A stretch of 64,000 nucleotides of DNA from Candidatus Enterococcus ferrettii (GTDB taxonomy: Bacteria > Bacillota > Bacilli > Lactobacillales > Enterococcaceae), in contig NZ_JAFREL010000011.1 in NCBI RefSeq assembly GCF_017377655.1, positions 26,914-90,913 of the forward strand. Direction: 5' to 3'. Both the position numbers and the translations under genes were made by a program. Positions 43,762 to 53,841 of the stretch are shown in pieces. The notes below the pieces were generated by a model. That model saw only the letters and a list, made by a program, of their open reading frames with translations. It was not told where the DNA came from and made no database searches. Every line of letters begins with the position of its first letter. The stretch's first letter is position 1.

Positions 43762-46700
43762 ATGAAAAAGCCGAGTTTCAAAATAATTTATTTTTTTATG
43801 ACAATTGTAATAATACTTTCAAATTTGATGCCATTAACCGTAATCGCTGAGACATTGTCATCTGATGATGTTGTCCGGTTGAATGAGTTTAATGTAGATG
43901 CGCTCTCAGAAGGACAAGTAAATGGGGAATTAAAGCTAGAGGTGAAAAACGATCAATCGTCCGCAAATGAGACGATTTTGACTTTCGATGAAGGGGTGAC
44001 CATCGATGAAGCAGTGATTGCACCGGATGATGGAAACGTTGTGGCTGAAATGGCCGACATGTCCTCTATTCTTTCGCAAATCCAGCCTGAAGCAACTACT
44101 TCTTCCAGCGATGGATTAACTGAATCCCCTCTTCAGCCAATGGAAGCAACGACCATTACTGGAAATCAACTTCGCCTTGTCACAAAGCCCAATGTACATA
44201 GCAGCCCGGTTCTTCGTATAAAGCTAACTGTCAATCCGACCGATAAAAAAGAATTTTCTGTAATGACTGGGCAACAGCGTGTAACAGCAGAAATTGCCCA
44301 GTCTGCCGCTAGTGACGAATCGACTAGTTCCAGCCAAGTGGAAACGTCAGAAACCAGCAGCAGTGAAGCAACGTCGACGGTAGAATCAACAACCAAAGAA
44401 TCAACGACTAAAGAATCCACTGTAAAAGAATCAACGACCAGTACTAGTCAATCAACAAAGGAATCCGAAACAACAGCTACTACCGAAGCAACGAGTGAAG
44501 CACCTGCCAAACGTGCAGTGGCACCTTTACGCGAGGCTGCAAACATTAAGGATCTAATTGATCAATATTCTCCTGGTGATCGCTTTATTACCAATGTTGA
44601 AGCAGACATTCCTAATCCAGCAAAAATTTCAGATCCCAGCAGCCTGCACATTGACTTTGCTATTCCAGAAACCGTTCGTACACAGTTGCAAATTGGTGAT
44701 TATTACGAAGTACCGCTGCCACAAGGATTGAATGTTTCTTCATTAATCGCCGATCAAAACTTGGTGGACCCCAACGATCCAAGCATTATTTGGGGGAAAT
44801 ATACGATTGATCCTGCGAGTAAAACAATTCGGATTGTTTTAACTGACACCAACGGCGGAACAACGGGTACCTTTGAACCATTTCAAACAGGTGAGATTGA
44901 TTTTTCTACTCGCTTTGATCAGCAAGTGATTACAAAGCCAGGAAACAATCAAATTATTTATCCCAGCGAATATAGTTTGCCACCGTTAACATTGATGATT
45001 CAACCAACTACGAGTACTTCTGTTTCGAAAGCAGGTACTTTTGATAAACAAGTTAATCCAGAACAAATCATCTGGTCAGTCGATGTAAATAAGGATTTGT
45101 CTTCCTTGGCATCACCAACCTTGGCGGAAACATTTCCAGCAAACACAACCTATGAATCCGCACAGGTATTTCCACTGGAAGTAAATTTCAATGGAGAAGT
45201 AACCTCGGTTAGCAATACAGCACTGAATCCGAATCAGTACGAAATAGATAGTAACGGAAACATTACGTTTTCAGGTACTATTGATCAAGCCTATCGGGTA
45301 ATTTATACTACGCGGATTAATGATGCGGCTAAACCATCGGAGGGGGGAAACCCGACCTTCACAAACAATGCAACCTTCAATAACTTGCCAGCCAGTGCAA
45401 CGGTAACTGCTAATTATGGCAAGCGAATTGAAAAAGTTCAAGACAATTATTCAGCAGCTAATCAAGAATATACTTGGACAATTCGTTATAATTACGGGCA
45501 AAAAGAAATTGCTGCAGGAACGACTGTAACCGATACGTTTTCCAATAATATGGATATTCAAGCAGAAGATGCTCAGCCCTATTACGTATCAATCGCAGAT
45601 AATGGCGCTATCTCTCGAGGGATGCCAGTGTCACCGGATGCGTATACAGTCGCTATTTCACCAGGGACACCCAAAAATACAATGACCGTTACTTTCAATG
45701 ATAGGGTTCAGCAAAATCAGGCAATTAATATTGAATACACATCGAAAGTGAACACAATTGTTTCTGGAGAAAATGATCCAGTCATTACCAATAGTGCAGA
45801 AACCGGTGGGATTACGATTACACCGAATATAACACCGCCAACGCAGCAAGCTGTCATCAAGAATCAACCAACGGTAGAAGTCGGATCTAAAATTGCGAAA
45901 TGGTCTGTGGACATTAACCGCAATGGCTATCAGCTAAATAATGCAGTTTTTACTGATAAACTAGATCAATCTGAAAAGGGGTATGTGTCGTATCCTTACT
46001 ATCAACAAGGTGGACAGGATGTAACTGGGATTCGGATCTTTGATACCACAGACAACCAGGAATTGACAGGCCACACATTGATCGATGGAACACCTCAAGG
46101 TAATGTCAGCAATCCTGATTTTGAAATTAATATTGTTACTAGCAATGGCGCAGGTAATGAAGGGCAAGGCGATCCTTACAGTGAGTTTACCGTTCGCTTT
46201 TTGAATAATTATCAAACGACCAATCACACGTTCAGTATGGAGTATCAAACAAAATACAATCAATTTTCCGGCACAAATCCGCCGTCTCCACAACGATTAG
46301 TATACAACAACGGAATTGAGCTGGATTGGACAGACGAGAATAATACCAGTCACCACTCTGAGTCGAATAATGGTTTTGAAACCAGCACGCAGGAAGCCAA
46401 TAAAGGAGAAAAATCCGGCAGCTACAATCCAGTGACAAAAGAGATTACCTGGACGATTGTTGCCAATTACAACAATGCGCAAGTTGAGAACTTTCTCTTC
46501 AATGATCCAATTACAGGGAACCAAGTTTATATCAAGGACTCATTGAATATTACTCGAGGAACAATTGATGATTCCAATGGACAATTTGTAGCGACCCAAA
46601 CTCCTGAGTATCAAGGAGAACAAAAGGATCAAGGCTATATAGATTTTACAGAGCCAGAAAAATATTTTTCTGGTGGGACAGTTACTGATCCTGCAGGTGC

Positions 46701-49700
46701 CGCTAATGAATTGAATATTTCTGTTGGGGATGCGCAGCAAGCAATTCCTGGCTGGAATACAGCAGGTGCACCTCGTGTGTATCAGATCCAGTTTAAAACG
46801 ACCCTGAAAGGTCAAATTATTCAAGACCAAAGTACGTATACTAATATCGCCAATATATCCATTGAGGGCGTTACTGAGAATTTGCCGGCCTCCATTTCCA
46901 TTCGCTACAATCAGGAGACAGTGAATAAATCAGTTAACTACGATGCCGATACCAATGAAATCAACTGGGGATTATGGATTAACCGAAATCAATCCTTGCT
47001 GGTTCAACCAACAATTACTGATACACCGTCTAATAATCAAATCATTGATCCTGATTCGGTAGAAATTCACTTGGGTGAAGTAGCAGCTGATGGAACAGTG
47101 AATGAAACAAACCAAACGTTAGTTAAGGGAACAGACTATACCGTTGATATCACAACGGATAACACGACAGGACAGCAGCAAATGGTGGTGGCCTTCTCTG
47201 AGAATTATTTGGAGGCTGGTCAAAGTCAAAAAGGTTTCATCGAGAAGCCCTATCATTTGACCTACAGTACCAAACCTAATTTTACTACTGCCTCCGAGCA
47301 AGTAAGCAACTCAGTGAATGTTTCTACGAAAGAAGGGGTGATTCCACGTCCCGGGACTGAAACATCCACGCAAGTTCAAATTTCTGACACTAGCGGAACA
47401 GCGATTGGGCAAAAGGGTAGCGTAACAATTCGTAAGACAAATGGCCAAGGGGCTGTCTTAGCGGGAGCGAAGCTTACCCTAACACGAGTATTTGATAATC
47501 CGACTATTGCGGAACAACCATTGTATGAGCTGACAACTGATCAATCTGGCCGGGCTACTTTTGGAAACTTGGTTTATACCAATACCAATCCAACCAACGG
47601 CTTCCACTATATTTTGAAGGAAGTTGAAGCACCCGACGGTTATACGATTAGTGATGAATTGATAAATGGAATCGAGCTGGTTGTAAATCAAGATTCCTCT
47701 GCGTCGAATGCAGTAGAGACAATTGAGAACCAACCAGTGTCTGTTACCTTTAATAAAGTTGATGCAGCAAATCAGGCTCTTTCTGGCGGATTGTTTAGCT
47801 TAGAGAAACAAAATGCTGATGGGAATTACGAAATCTATGGGGAGCCTTTTGCAGCTGACAGCGCTGGGACAACCTTGACGAATCTAACCGATGGAACTTA
47901 TCGTCTGTTTGAGATCCTCCCACCAACAGATACTGCTGGGAATCTGCAATACCTGTTCAATCGCACACGACTGACCTTTGAAGTTAGTCCTGCAGCCAAT
48001 GGCCAACGGCAGGTACTGGTTAACGGAAATGCGACGGATACCTTGACGCTTAGAAATTATCGCGGAAGTGCTGAGCTTTACAAGCAGAATGAGGCAAGCG
48101 TACCTGTCCAAGGCGCCAATTTCTCTGTTCAATGGGCACCGTTTAATTCCAATGATTTTACGGATTATCGACCTGGAACCATTTATACGACCAATGCACA
48201 AGGAAGATTAGAATTGACCGACTTGATTCCGGGAAAATATCGTGTGAAAGAAACAGCCGCACCAAATGGCTACTTTGTGAATAACCACTTGTTTAATTTT
48301 GCGATTAACCAAGATGGAACGAATGGGGCGCCAGCGGCAGTTCAACTGAATACAGCAAGCAATCCATTAGTTGACTATCTCGGCAATGCTCGTTTTAGAA
48401 AAGTGGATGGCAGCGTGTTTGCAGAACCCGGAGAAGAAAAACCGCTGGCCGGAGCTGTATTCCAGCTGTACGAAGCTGATGGAACAACAGAAGTCGGCAG
48501 TCCAGTTACCTCTGGACAAGATGGTTACTTTATTTTTGAAAACCTGCAGGCGGGTCAAGAATACCGAATTCGTGAAGTGACTCCGCCAACGGGCTTTATC
48601 CGTAATCAAACTGAAATTCGCTTTACTATGCCAACCTCAGCCAGCAGCTCGCCGACCTTTATCACGAACCAAGGTGAAAAACTGGTTTACGATGAAACGA
48701 CTGCTTTTAAAAATTACAAGGAACATGTTCGTTTTAGAAAAGAAGCACAAGATCGCATCAGTCAAAATGATACGAAACCATTGGCTGGAGCAAAATATTC
48801 CTTAGAAGTCCAAAACAATGGTCAATGGGAAGCAGTCGCTAATCCAGAACAATTGGGAGCAGATCCTGAGGGGCATTTTGTCTCAGCAGAAGATGGGTAT
48901 GTACGAGCAATGGAATTAAGCCCTGGCAGCTATCGCTTTGTTGAAGCAGAAGCACCGACTGGCTATATTCGAAATACAAAAGCCATTGCTTTCAGTGTTC
49001 CAGCGGGTGGAATTGGCGATCCAGGTGTTTTGGATATTGATATCACAGGCGATGAGAACACTAACTTTAAGGGGGCTGCACAATTAGTTAAGATCAATGA
49101 AGCGAATGCTCCCGTAGCTAGAGCAGACTTCGAAATCTATACTGAAGCAGATCAAAAAGTCGCAGATGCTACAAGTAATGATGACGGTGAAGTTTATGTA
49201 GAAGCGTTAGCACCAGGAAACTATTACTTTAAAGAAGTTCGTACGAATAATAATGACTATCTTGTAAATGAAACGCAGATTCCATTTACGATTGCAGCCG
49301 AATCCTCCGGTCAACCAGCAATTGTAGAGGACAATGAGCAAGGGCCGCTTTCACTAACCAACTACTTAGGATCGGCAGAATTAGTGAAATATGCAGCAGA
49401 TGGAACAACGGTATTGCCGGATGCTGAATTAGAAATTTTAGATGAAGCTGGTAAGCTTGTCCAACCGAATACGACATTTGAGACCGATGCAGCAGGAACG
49501 GTACGAATTGATAAGTTGGCACCAGGAAACTATCAGTTTGTAGAAAAGAATGCACCGGATGGTTACATTCTCAATACAACACCCGTCCCATTCACTATTT
49601 CAGATTCAGCTCTTGGGCAGCCTGAAGTAGTGAAAACAAATGATGCAGGTGATCTTGAACTGTTGAATTACAAAGGCTCTGCTCGAATGATCAAGCAAAA

Positions 49701-51330
49701 TGAAGCCGGGAATCCGTTAGCGGGTGCAAAATTCAGCCTAGAGCAGCAAACTGCTGGTGGCTGGAGCCCTGTTGAAGCTTATGAGGGTGAAGCTAATTGG
49801 ATGGAATCAGCAGAAGATGGGTCAGTAACAGCCGAAAATCTAAGTCCGGGAACGTATCGCTTTGTGGAAGAGCAAGCGCCGGCGAATTATTTGTTGAACA
49901 CGGAAGATTTACCGGCCTTTGAAATTGCGGCAGAAAATGCCGGTGAACCAGAGACAGTCACGACCTTCCTTGATGAAAGTGGACAGTCCCAAACACTGAC
50001 AGCTGCCAACTATCAAGGAACTGCTCAAATTCAAAAATATGCTGAAGAGAATGGCAGCGAAATCGTCGTTCCGGGGGCAATTTTTGAAGTGATTGATGCA
50101 GAGGGGAATTCAGTTGCTTCTGGGATCGAAAGCCAAAGCGATGGAATTGCCACAGCTGAAAATCTAGCTCCGGGAACGTACCGTTTCAAGGAAGTTCAAG
50201 CGGCTCCAGGGTATGTCTTGAACGAAAAACCTTCTGATCCCTTTACAATTGCAGATAATGCTCAAGGCAAACCAGCAATTGTTCAGGTAGGCAAGTTTAT
50301 TAACTTCAAAGGAACGATTCAATTGAAAAAGGTGAATGCAGATGACAAAGCGTTGGCCAATGCTTCCTTTGATCTTTGGAAAGTTGCTAATGGAAAAGAA
50401 ACAAAGGTAACTGAGAGAGTTTCTGATACTGAAGGCCTGATCAAGATCACGGCTTTAGAACCCGGCGATTATGAGCTGCGGGAAACGAAGGCACCAGCCG
50501 GCTATATTGTTAACACTGAACCAATTGATTTTACGATTGCTTCTAAAGCAGCAGAGCAAAAGGTTCAGGATTTAGGTAAATTTACTAACTATAAGCAGGA
50601 AATACGCTTAGTGAAACAAAATCAAGCGGGTCGTCCACTTAAGGATGCCGAATTCCAGCTGCAAAGTCGTCAAGGCAATCAAGTGCCAGATAGCGGCAAG
50701 CTGTTTTCCAACAGTCAAGGGGAAGTAGAATTGAAGGATTTGGCTCCTGGCGACTATCAATTGGTTGAGACCAAAGCACCGATTGGTTATATTCGTGATA
50801 CGAAACCATTGGAATTCACAATTAAGGCGCAACAGGATGGTCAACCTAAAGTGTTGGACCTAGGCAAATGGACGAACTACCAAGGCCAAGTTCGCTTGAC
50901 GAAGGTGAATGACGACGGGGAAAAATTAAAAGGTGCAGTATTCCAGCTGCTAGATGAAAAGCAGGAAATTTTGGAATTGGCCTTAGATACCAATGCTCAA
51001 GGGGAAATCAGCCTAGAGTCACTGGCACCAGGTACCTACTATTTCAAAGAATTAATCGCACCAAATGGTTATCAAAAGAGCGATCAGCTGCACAAGTTTG
51101 TGATTCCTGCAAAAGCAGAGGGCAAACCTAAAACAGTAGAAACGACAGTAACCAATGAAAAAGTTCCGGCACCAAAAACACCAGCTTCACCAAACGGCAC
51201 AAATGGAACAACAGGAAGTCACTATCCGCAAACGAATGATCAAAATTCACCAATCTTATGGTTGGTGGGCATTCTAATCGTAGTGAGTGCCGGAGTTGGA
51301 TTCTGGTTGAAGCGTAAGAATATGCACTAA
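43762..51330 (+). CDS. Giant cell-wall-anchored adhesin with SpaA/Cna-B repeats and YPQTN sorting motif
   Basis: The 2522-residue protein has a signal peptide (about 1-29), a short N-terminal domain, a Ser/Thr/Glu low-complexity linker (about 183-250), and about five collagen-binding-type (MSCRAMM-like) modules to about residue 1210 marked by ITWTIVANYNNAQV-like and IIWSVDVNKDL-like strands. About 12 SpaA-type repeats follow to about 2460; each starts NYxGxxxLxKxN and ends with a glutamate such as YRFVEEQAP or YELRETKAP, as needed for Lys-Asn isopeptide bonds. The C-terminus is a sorting signal: YPQTN, a hydrophobic span, KRKN. AGGAGG precedes the ATG. Confidence 0.92.
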   Translation: MKKPSFKIIYFFMTIVIILSNLMPLTVIAETLSSDDVVRLNEFNVDALSEGQVNGELKLEVKNDQSSANETILTFDEGVTIDEAVIAPDDGNVVAEMADMSSILSQIQPEATTSSSDGLTESPLQPMEATTITGNQLRLVTKPNVHSSPVLRIKLTVNPTDKKEFSVMTGQQRVTAEIAQSAASDESTSSSQVETSETSSSEATSTVESTTKESTTKESTVKESTTSTSQSTKESETTATTEATSEAPAKRAVAPLREAANIKDLIDQYSPGDRFITNVEADIPNPAKISDPSSLHIDFAIPETVRTQLQIGDYYEVPLPQGLNVSSLIADQNLVDPNDPSIIWGKYTIDPASKTIRIVLTDTNGGTTGTFEPFQTGEIDFSTRFDQQVITKPGNNQIIYPSEYSLPPLTLMIQPTTSTSVSKAGTFDKQVNPEQIIWSVDVNKDLSSLASPTLAETFPANTTYESAQVFPLEVNFNGEVTSVSNTALNPNQYEIDSNGNITFSGTIDQAYRVIYTTRINDAAKPSEGGNPTFTNNATFNNLPASATVTANYGKRIEKVQDNYSAANQEYTWTIRYNYGQKEIAAGTTVTDTFSNNMDIQAEDAQPYYVSIADNGAISRGMPVSPDAYTVAISPGTPKNTMTVTFNDRVQQNQAINIEYTSKVNTIVSGENDPVITNSAETGGITITPNITPPTQQAVIKNQPTVEVGSKIAKWSVDINRNGYQLNNAVFTDKLDQSEKGYVSYPYYQQGGQDVTGIRIFDTTDNQELTGHTLIDGTPQGNVSNPDFEINIVTSNGAGNEGQGDPYSEFTVRFLNNYQTTNHTFSMEYQTKYNQFSGTNPPSPQRLVYNNGIELDWTDENNTSHHSESNNGFETSTQEANKGEKSGSYNPVTKEITWTIVANYNNAQVENFLFNDPITGNQVYIKDSLNITRGTIDDSNGQFVATQTPEYQGEQKDQGYIDFTEPEKYFSGGTVTDPAGAANELNISVGDAQQAIPGWNTAGAPRVYQIQFKTTLKGQIIQDQSTYTNIANISIEGVTENLPASISIRYNQETVNKSVNYDADTNEINWGLWINRNQSLLVQPTITDTPSNNQIIDPDSVEIHLGEVAADGTVNETNQTLVKGTDYTVDITTDNTTGQQQMVVAFSENYLEAGQSQKGFIEKPYHLTYSTKPNFTTASEQVSNSVNVSTKEGVIPRPGTETSTQVQISDTSGTAIGQKGSVTIRKTNGQGAVLAGAKLTLTRVFDNPTIAEQPLYELTTDQSGRATFGNLVYTNTNPTNGFHYILKEVEAPDGYTISDELINGIELVVNQDSSASNAVETIENQPVSVTFNKVDAANQALSGGLFSLEKQNADGNYEIYGEPFAADSAGTTLTNLTDGTYRLFEILPPTDTAGNLQYLFNRTRLTFEVSPAANGQRQVLVNGNATDTLTLRNYRGSAELYKQNEASVPVQGANFSVQWAPFNSNDFTDYRPGTIYTTNAQGRLELTDLIPGKYRVKETAAPNGYFVNNHLFNFAINQDGTNGAPAAVQLNTASNPLVDYLGNARFRKVDGSVFAEPGEEKPLAGAVFQLYEADGTTEVGSPVTSGQDGYFIFENLQAGQEYRIREVTPPTGFIRNQTEIRFTMPTSASSSPTFITNQGEKLVYDETTAFKNYKEHVRFRKEAQDRISQNDTKPLAGAKYSLEVQNNGQWEAVANPEQLGADPEGHFVSAEDGYVRAMELSPGSYRFVEAEAPTGYIRNTKAIAFSVPAGGIGDPGVLDIDITGDENTNFKGAAQLVKINEANAPVARADFEIYTEADQKVADATSNDDGEVYVEALAPGNYYFKEVRTNNNDYLVNETQIPFTIAAESSGQPAIVEDNEQGPLSLTNYLGSAELVKYAADGTTVLPDAELEILDEAGKLVQPNTTFETDAAGTVRIDKLAPGNYQFVEKNAPDGYILNTTPVPFTISDSALGQPEVVKTNDAGDLELLNYKGSARMIKQNEAGNPLAGAKFSLEQQTAGGWSPVEAYEGEANWMESAEDGSVTAENLSPGTYRFVEEQAPANYLLNTEDLPAFEIAAENAGEPETVTTFLDESGQSQTLTAANYQGTAQIQKYAEENGSEIVVPGAIFEVIDAEGNSVASGIESQSDGIATAENLAPGTYRFKEVQAAPGYVLNEKPSDPFTIADNAQGKPAIVQVGKFINFKGTIQLKKVNADDKALANASFDLWKVANGKETKVTERVSDTEGLIKITALEPGDYELRETKAPAGYIVNTEPIDFTIASKAAEQKVQDLGKFTNYKQEIRLVKQNQAGRPLKDAEFQLQSRQGNQVPDSGKLFSNSQGEVELKDLAPGDYQLVETKAPIGYIRDTKPLEFTIKAQQDGQPKVLDLGKWTNYQGQVRLTKVNDDGEKLKGAVFQLLDEKQEILELALDTNAQGEISLESLAPGTYYFKELIAPNGYQKSDQLHKFVIPAKAEGKPKTVETTVTNEKVPAPKTPASPNGTNGTTGSHYPQTNDQNSPILWLVGILIVVSAGVGFWLKRKNMH
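47405..51140 (+). repeat. Twelve diverged SpaA-domain coding repeats
   Basis: Repeat units of about 85-115 codons start near residues 1214, 1325, 1431 and onward to about 2371. They share protein pattern but little nucleotide identity, so they are old duplications, not recent slippage. Confidence 0.8.
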
Positions 51331-51336
51331 ATGATG

Positions 51337-51368
51337 AACACCCGCTAACAAAGGTTGGCGGGTGTTTT
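51337..51368 (+). terminator. Intrinsic terminator of the adhesin gene
   Basis: A 13-bp stem (51337-51349 with 51354-51366, one G-U) has an AAAG loop and short T run, 6 bp after the stop. Confidence 0.85.
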
Positions 51369-51404
51369 AGCTTGTAGTTAAAAAGATCATCACGTTAGAT
51401 AGAG

Positions 51405-51770
51405 TTAAACCCAGAACGCCCATCTTACATCGAATTTATCAATAAATCGAACAGTACAAGGACTAAAATCCGTGGGCTGCAGGGGTTCAATTGTGGTACT
51501 GCCTTCTTTTATGATGGTGTAGGCTTTTTTCAGTGCAGCTTCATCATCAAACTGAACAGACAGCTGATATCCTCCCGATTTTGAGAAGCCATCATTGTTT
51601 CCAAAATCGTTCACCATTAACAATTCATTATGAATCATTATCTCGGCATGAACCACAAGTGACTGATCTGAATCCTCCATCAGGGTCTGAACCGTCGCAC
51701 CAAATGCTTGTTTATACAGCTTGATTGCCTGCTTGCACTCTCCATTAAAGTAAATATGGGTTACTAACAA
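51405..51770 (-). CDS. VOC-superfamily (PhnB/glyoxalase-like) protein
   Basis: The 121-residue protein has the two beta-alpha-beta-beta-beta halves of the PhnB-like group: VTHIYFNGECKQAIKLYKQA FG at the start, VVHAEIMIHNELLMVND in the middle and the closing FIDKFDVRWAFWV with the family's D-x-FG/R-W ending. These proteins bind a metal and diverse small molecules; function here unknown. Start is TTG at 51770, eight bases after AGGAGG. It stands alone. Confidence 0.82.
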   Translation of the reverse strand: MLVTHIYFNGECKQAIKLYKQAFGATVQTLMEDSDQSLVVHAEIMIHNELLMVNDFGNNDGFSKSGGYQLSVQFDDEAALKKAYTIIKEGSTTIEPLQPTDFSPCTVRFIDKFDVRWAFWV

Positions 51771-51952
51771 TAATATTCCTCCTTCGAAATAAAAAAATAC
51801 ACTTTTGTAAACGATTTATAAATTATATTATAGGGGAAATTTGAATAATAGTAGATATACAGGGCAATTGACAATCCCGCTGAATAGAGTTAACTTCCTT
51901 CGAAATCCGTTCGTATTTTTTTCAAAATTGTTATTTCTAGTAAAGGCTTTCG

Positions 51953-51961
51953 TGATACACT
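51953..51961 (+). promoter_or_regulatory. Extended -10 element of dapB
   Basis: TGATACACT matches TGn-TATAAT with one mismatch and lies 35 bp before the dapB start. No riboswitch-like fold is seen in the short leader. Confidence 0.45.
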
Positions 51962-51996
51962 GCAAGTAACAAAGAAAAGAAGTGAGGCGAAAAAGG

Positions 51997-52794
51997 ATGA
52001 ATGTCATTGTAATAGGACCAAAAGGCAAAATGGGACGCTTGATTACGCAAATTGCTGCTGAACGAGAGGATATGAAGCTGGTTGGCGGCGTTGGTCCCGC
52101 AGGTCGGGAGTATATCGGCCAGGATTTAGGCAGTGTGGCTGGAGTCGGCTATCCGCTGAACGTTTCGGTAGTAGATCAGCTAGAAGAGATCATTGATACA
52201 TGCGATGTGTTGATTGATTTTTCAACAAAGGAAATGGCGCTAGAGGTTCTGCAAAAAGCAGTCGATCATAAAAAAGCTTTCGTTTGTGGAACTACTGGCT
52301 TCTCCCCAGAGGAAATGCAGAAATTTCAGGAAGCCAGTCAGCAGATTCCGGTTCTGTATGCAGCCAACACCTCAAAGCTGGTGAATGTAATGAATCGTTT
52401 GCTGGAAATCGCAGCTGTTGCGATTGGCAACGAAACCGACATTGAGATCATCGAAATGCATGACCGTTGGAAGAAGGATGCTCCAAGCGGTACCTCCAAG
52501 GAAATGGGAGAGGTGCTTGCCGAAGCAATGGGACGTGAGCTTGCTGATGTAGCCGTGTTTGGCCGTGAAGGCGAAAGCCTGCGAGAGGAAAATACGATTG
52601 GGTACCACTCATTGCGTATGGGAGACACTCCCAGCAGTCACATCGTTACTTTTGGCGGGTTTGGTGAGCGCTTAGAAATTAGCCACCATAGTTATAATTT
52701 TCAATGCTTTGCCAGTGGCGCCTGTGATTGTGCGGCTTTTCTAGCAGATCAAGCCCCCGGTTATTACACCGTTAAGGATGCGATCAAATTTTAA
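51997..52794 (+). CDS. dapB: 4-hydroxy-tetrahydrodipicolinate reductase
   Basis: DapB makes tetrahydrodipicolinate with NAD(P)H for lysine and diaminopimelate/peptidoglycan. The 265-residue product begins VIVIGPKGKMGRLI (nucleotide-binding loop), and holds the catalytic IIEMHDRWKKDAPSGTSKEM segment with His-x3-Lys; the usual HH is HD here, but the catalytic His and Lys are kept. CGTTGFS and GFGERLEISHHSYN are also conserved. ATG 51997 is preferred over GTG 51982, which lies in the ribosome site. It is a single gene with its own terminator. Confidence 0.95.
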   Translation: MNVIVIGPKGKMGRLITQIAAEREDMKLVGGVGPAGREYIGQDLGSVAGVGYPLNVSVVDQLEEIIDTCDVLIDFSTKEMALEVLQKAVDHKKAFVCGTTGFSPEEMQKFQEASQQIPVLYAANTSKLVNVMNRLLEIAAVAIGNETDIEIIEMHDRWKKDAPSGTSKEMGEVLAEAMGRELADVAVFGREGESLREENTIGYHSLRMGDTPSSHIVTFGGFGERLEISHHSYNFQCFASGACDCAAFLADQAPGYYTVKDAIKF

Positions 52795-52795
52795 T

Positions 52796-52830
52796 AAAAG
52801 CGAGCCTCTTTTGGGAGCGCTCGTTTTTTC
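52796..52830 (+). terminator. Intrinsic terminator of dapB
   Basis: A 10-bp stem (AAAAGCGAGC with GCTCGTTTTT, one G-U) plus inner CTC/GAG pairing is followed by a T6 run, just past the stop codon. Confidence 0.8.
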
Positions 52831-52902
52831 TTCATTTATTATAGTCCTAAAGTAATTTTCAATAGAAAACGATTTCTAATGGCAGTTGCCTGTTTTTTCC
52901 AT

Positions 52903-52908
52903 TATAAT
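52903..52908 (+). promoter_or_regulatory. -10 box (TATAAT) for the EamA gene, with cre-like palindrome upstream
   Basis: A perfect TATAAT lies 15 bp before the chosen GTG. TAGAAAACGATTTCTA at 52863-52878 is an inverted repeat that resembles a cre site but misses both outer bases. Confidence 0.5.
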
Positions 52909-52923
52909 ATGCTGAGAAAGAAG

Positions 52924-53811
52924 GTGGGAGTTATCAAGCAAAGAGGAATTTTATTTGCGGCTTTGGCTGCATCATTCTGGGCGATCTCTGGAATTTTAGG
53001 GCAGTCTTTGTTTACCGATTATCATTTTCGGGCCGACTGGCTAGTCTCAGTTAGACTGTTCTTTTCGGGAATTATACTATTAGGATTAGCAAAAGGCTGG
53101 AAGAAGGAGGCTATTTTTGCCCCATTCAAAAAGAAACGCGATTTAGGAGCACTCCTGATTTTTTCGGTTTTTGGCATGTTTGCAGTCCAGCTGACCTACT
53201 TTAAAACCATTGAATTGAGCAATGCATCCTTCGCGACCATTATTCAGTATACCGGTCCTTTTTTTGTGATTTTATATGAGTCGTTTAAGCAAAGGAAGGT
53301 GCCTTCGTTTTTAACAATTCTTTTGTTGTTTACGACAGCGCTTGGTGTTGTGTTTATTGCGACAAAAGGGGAATTTACTAATTTGTCGATATCCTTGGGT
53401 GCGTTAGTCTGGGGGATCGGTTCAGCGGTTTCGTTGGCTTTTTATTCTTTACAGCCAAGGGGATTGCTGGCAACTTATGGCAGTTTCGTTACAGTGGGCT
53501 GGGGGATGCTTTTTGGCAGCGTCTTTTCGAATATCTTACAGCCAATGTGGCGGACGTCGGGAACCTTCACCATGGGCTCGGTGGTGTCGATTTTCTTAGT
53601 AGTAACCATTGGTACTGCATTGGCTTTCCTTTTATATTTATCCAGCTTGCAATACATCAGTTCGAGTCTAGCAAGTACCTTAACAGCCTTTGAGCCTTTA
53701 TTGGCAACAGTTTTTTCAATTATTGTCTTCAGTCTGCCGCTGACTTTATTTGAGGTGGTGGGATTTCTCCTAGTTTTGGGTTCCATTTTACTAATTCAAA
53801 AGAAATTATAA
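52924..53811 (+). CDS. EamA/DMT-family transporter
   Basis: The 295-residue protein has ten predicted membrane segments in two EamA repeats: KQRGILFAALAASFWAISGI at the start, FKTIELSNASFATIIQYTGP in the first half and LSSLQYISSSLASTLTAFEP in the second. These are drug/metabolite exporters of unknown substrate. GTG 52924 is chosen because the upstream ATGs overlap or precede the TATAAT box; its ribosome site is weak, so the start is uncertain. Own terminator follows directly. Confidence 0.85.
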   Translation: MGVIKQRGILFAALAASFWAISGILGQSLFTDYHFRADWLVSVRLFFSGIILLGLAKGWKKEAIFAPFKKKRDLGALLIFSVFGMFAVQLTYFKTIELSNASFATIIQYTGPFFVILYESFKQRKVPSFLTILLLFTTALGVVFIATKGEFTNLSISLGALVWGIGSAVSLAFYSLQPRGLLATYGSFVTVGWGMLFGSVFSNILQPMWRTSGTFTMGSVVSIFLVVTIGTALAFLLYLSSLQYISSSLASTLTAFEPLLATVFSIIVFSLPLTLFEVVGFLLVLGSILLIQKKL

Positions 53812-53837
53812 CGGACAAATTTTTTGTCCGTTTTTTT
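53810..53837 (+). terminator. Intrinsic terminator of the EamA gene
   Basis: A perfect 10-bp stem (53810-53819 with 53823-53832), a 3-nt loop and a T7 run overlap the stop codon. The arm ACGGACAAA is the same as in the hemD terminator. Confidence 0.85.
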
Positions 53838-53841
53838 CTCA

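Noticed and set aside
47405..51140. Regular repeats considered as a CRISPR or tandem DNA repeat
   Set aside because: The repetition is at protein level (SpaA domains); units differ in DNA and are about 300 bp.
51797..51815. TGTAAACGATTTAT as a cre site near the VOC gene
   Set aside because: The final CA of the consensus is missing.
51771..51996. Lysine riboswitch or T-box before dapB
   Set aside because: The leader after the likely promoter is only about 30 nt and no T-box or L-box pattern is seen.
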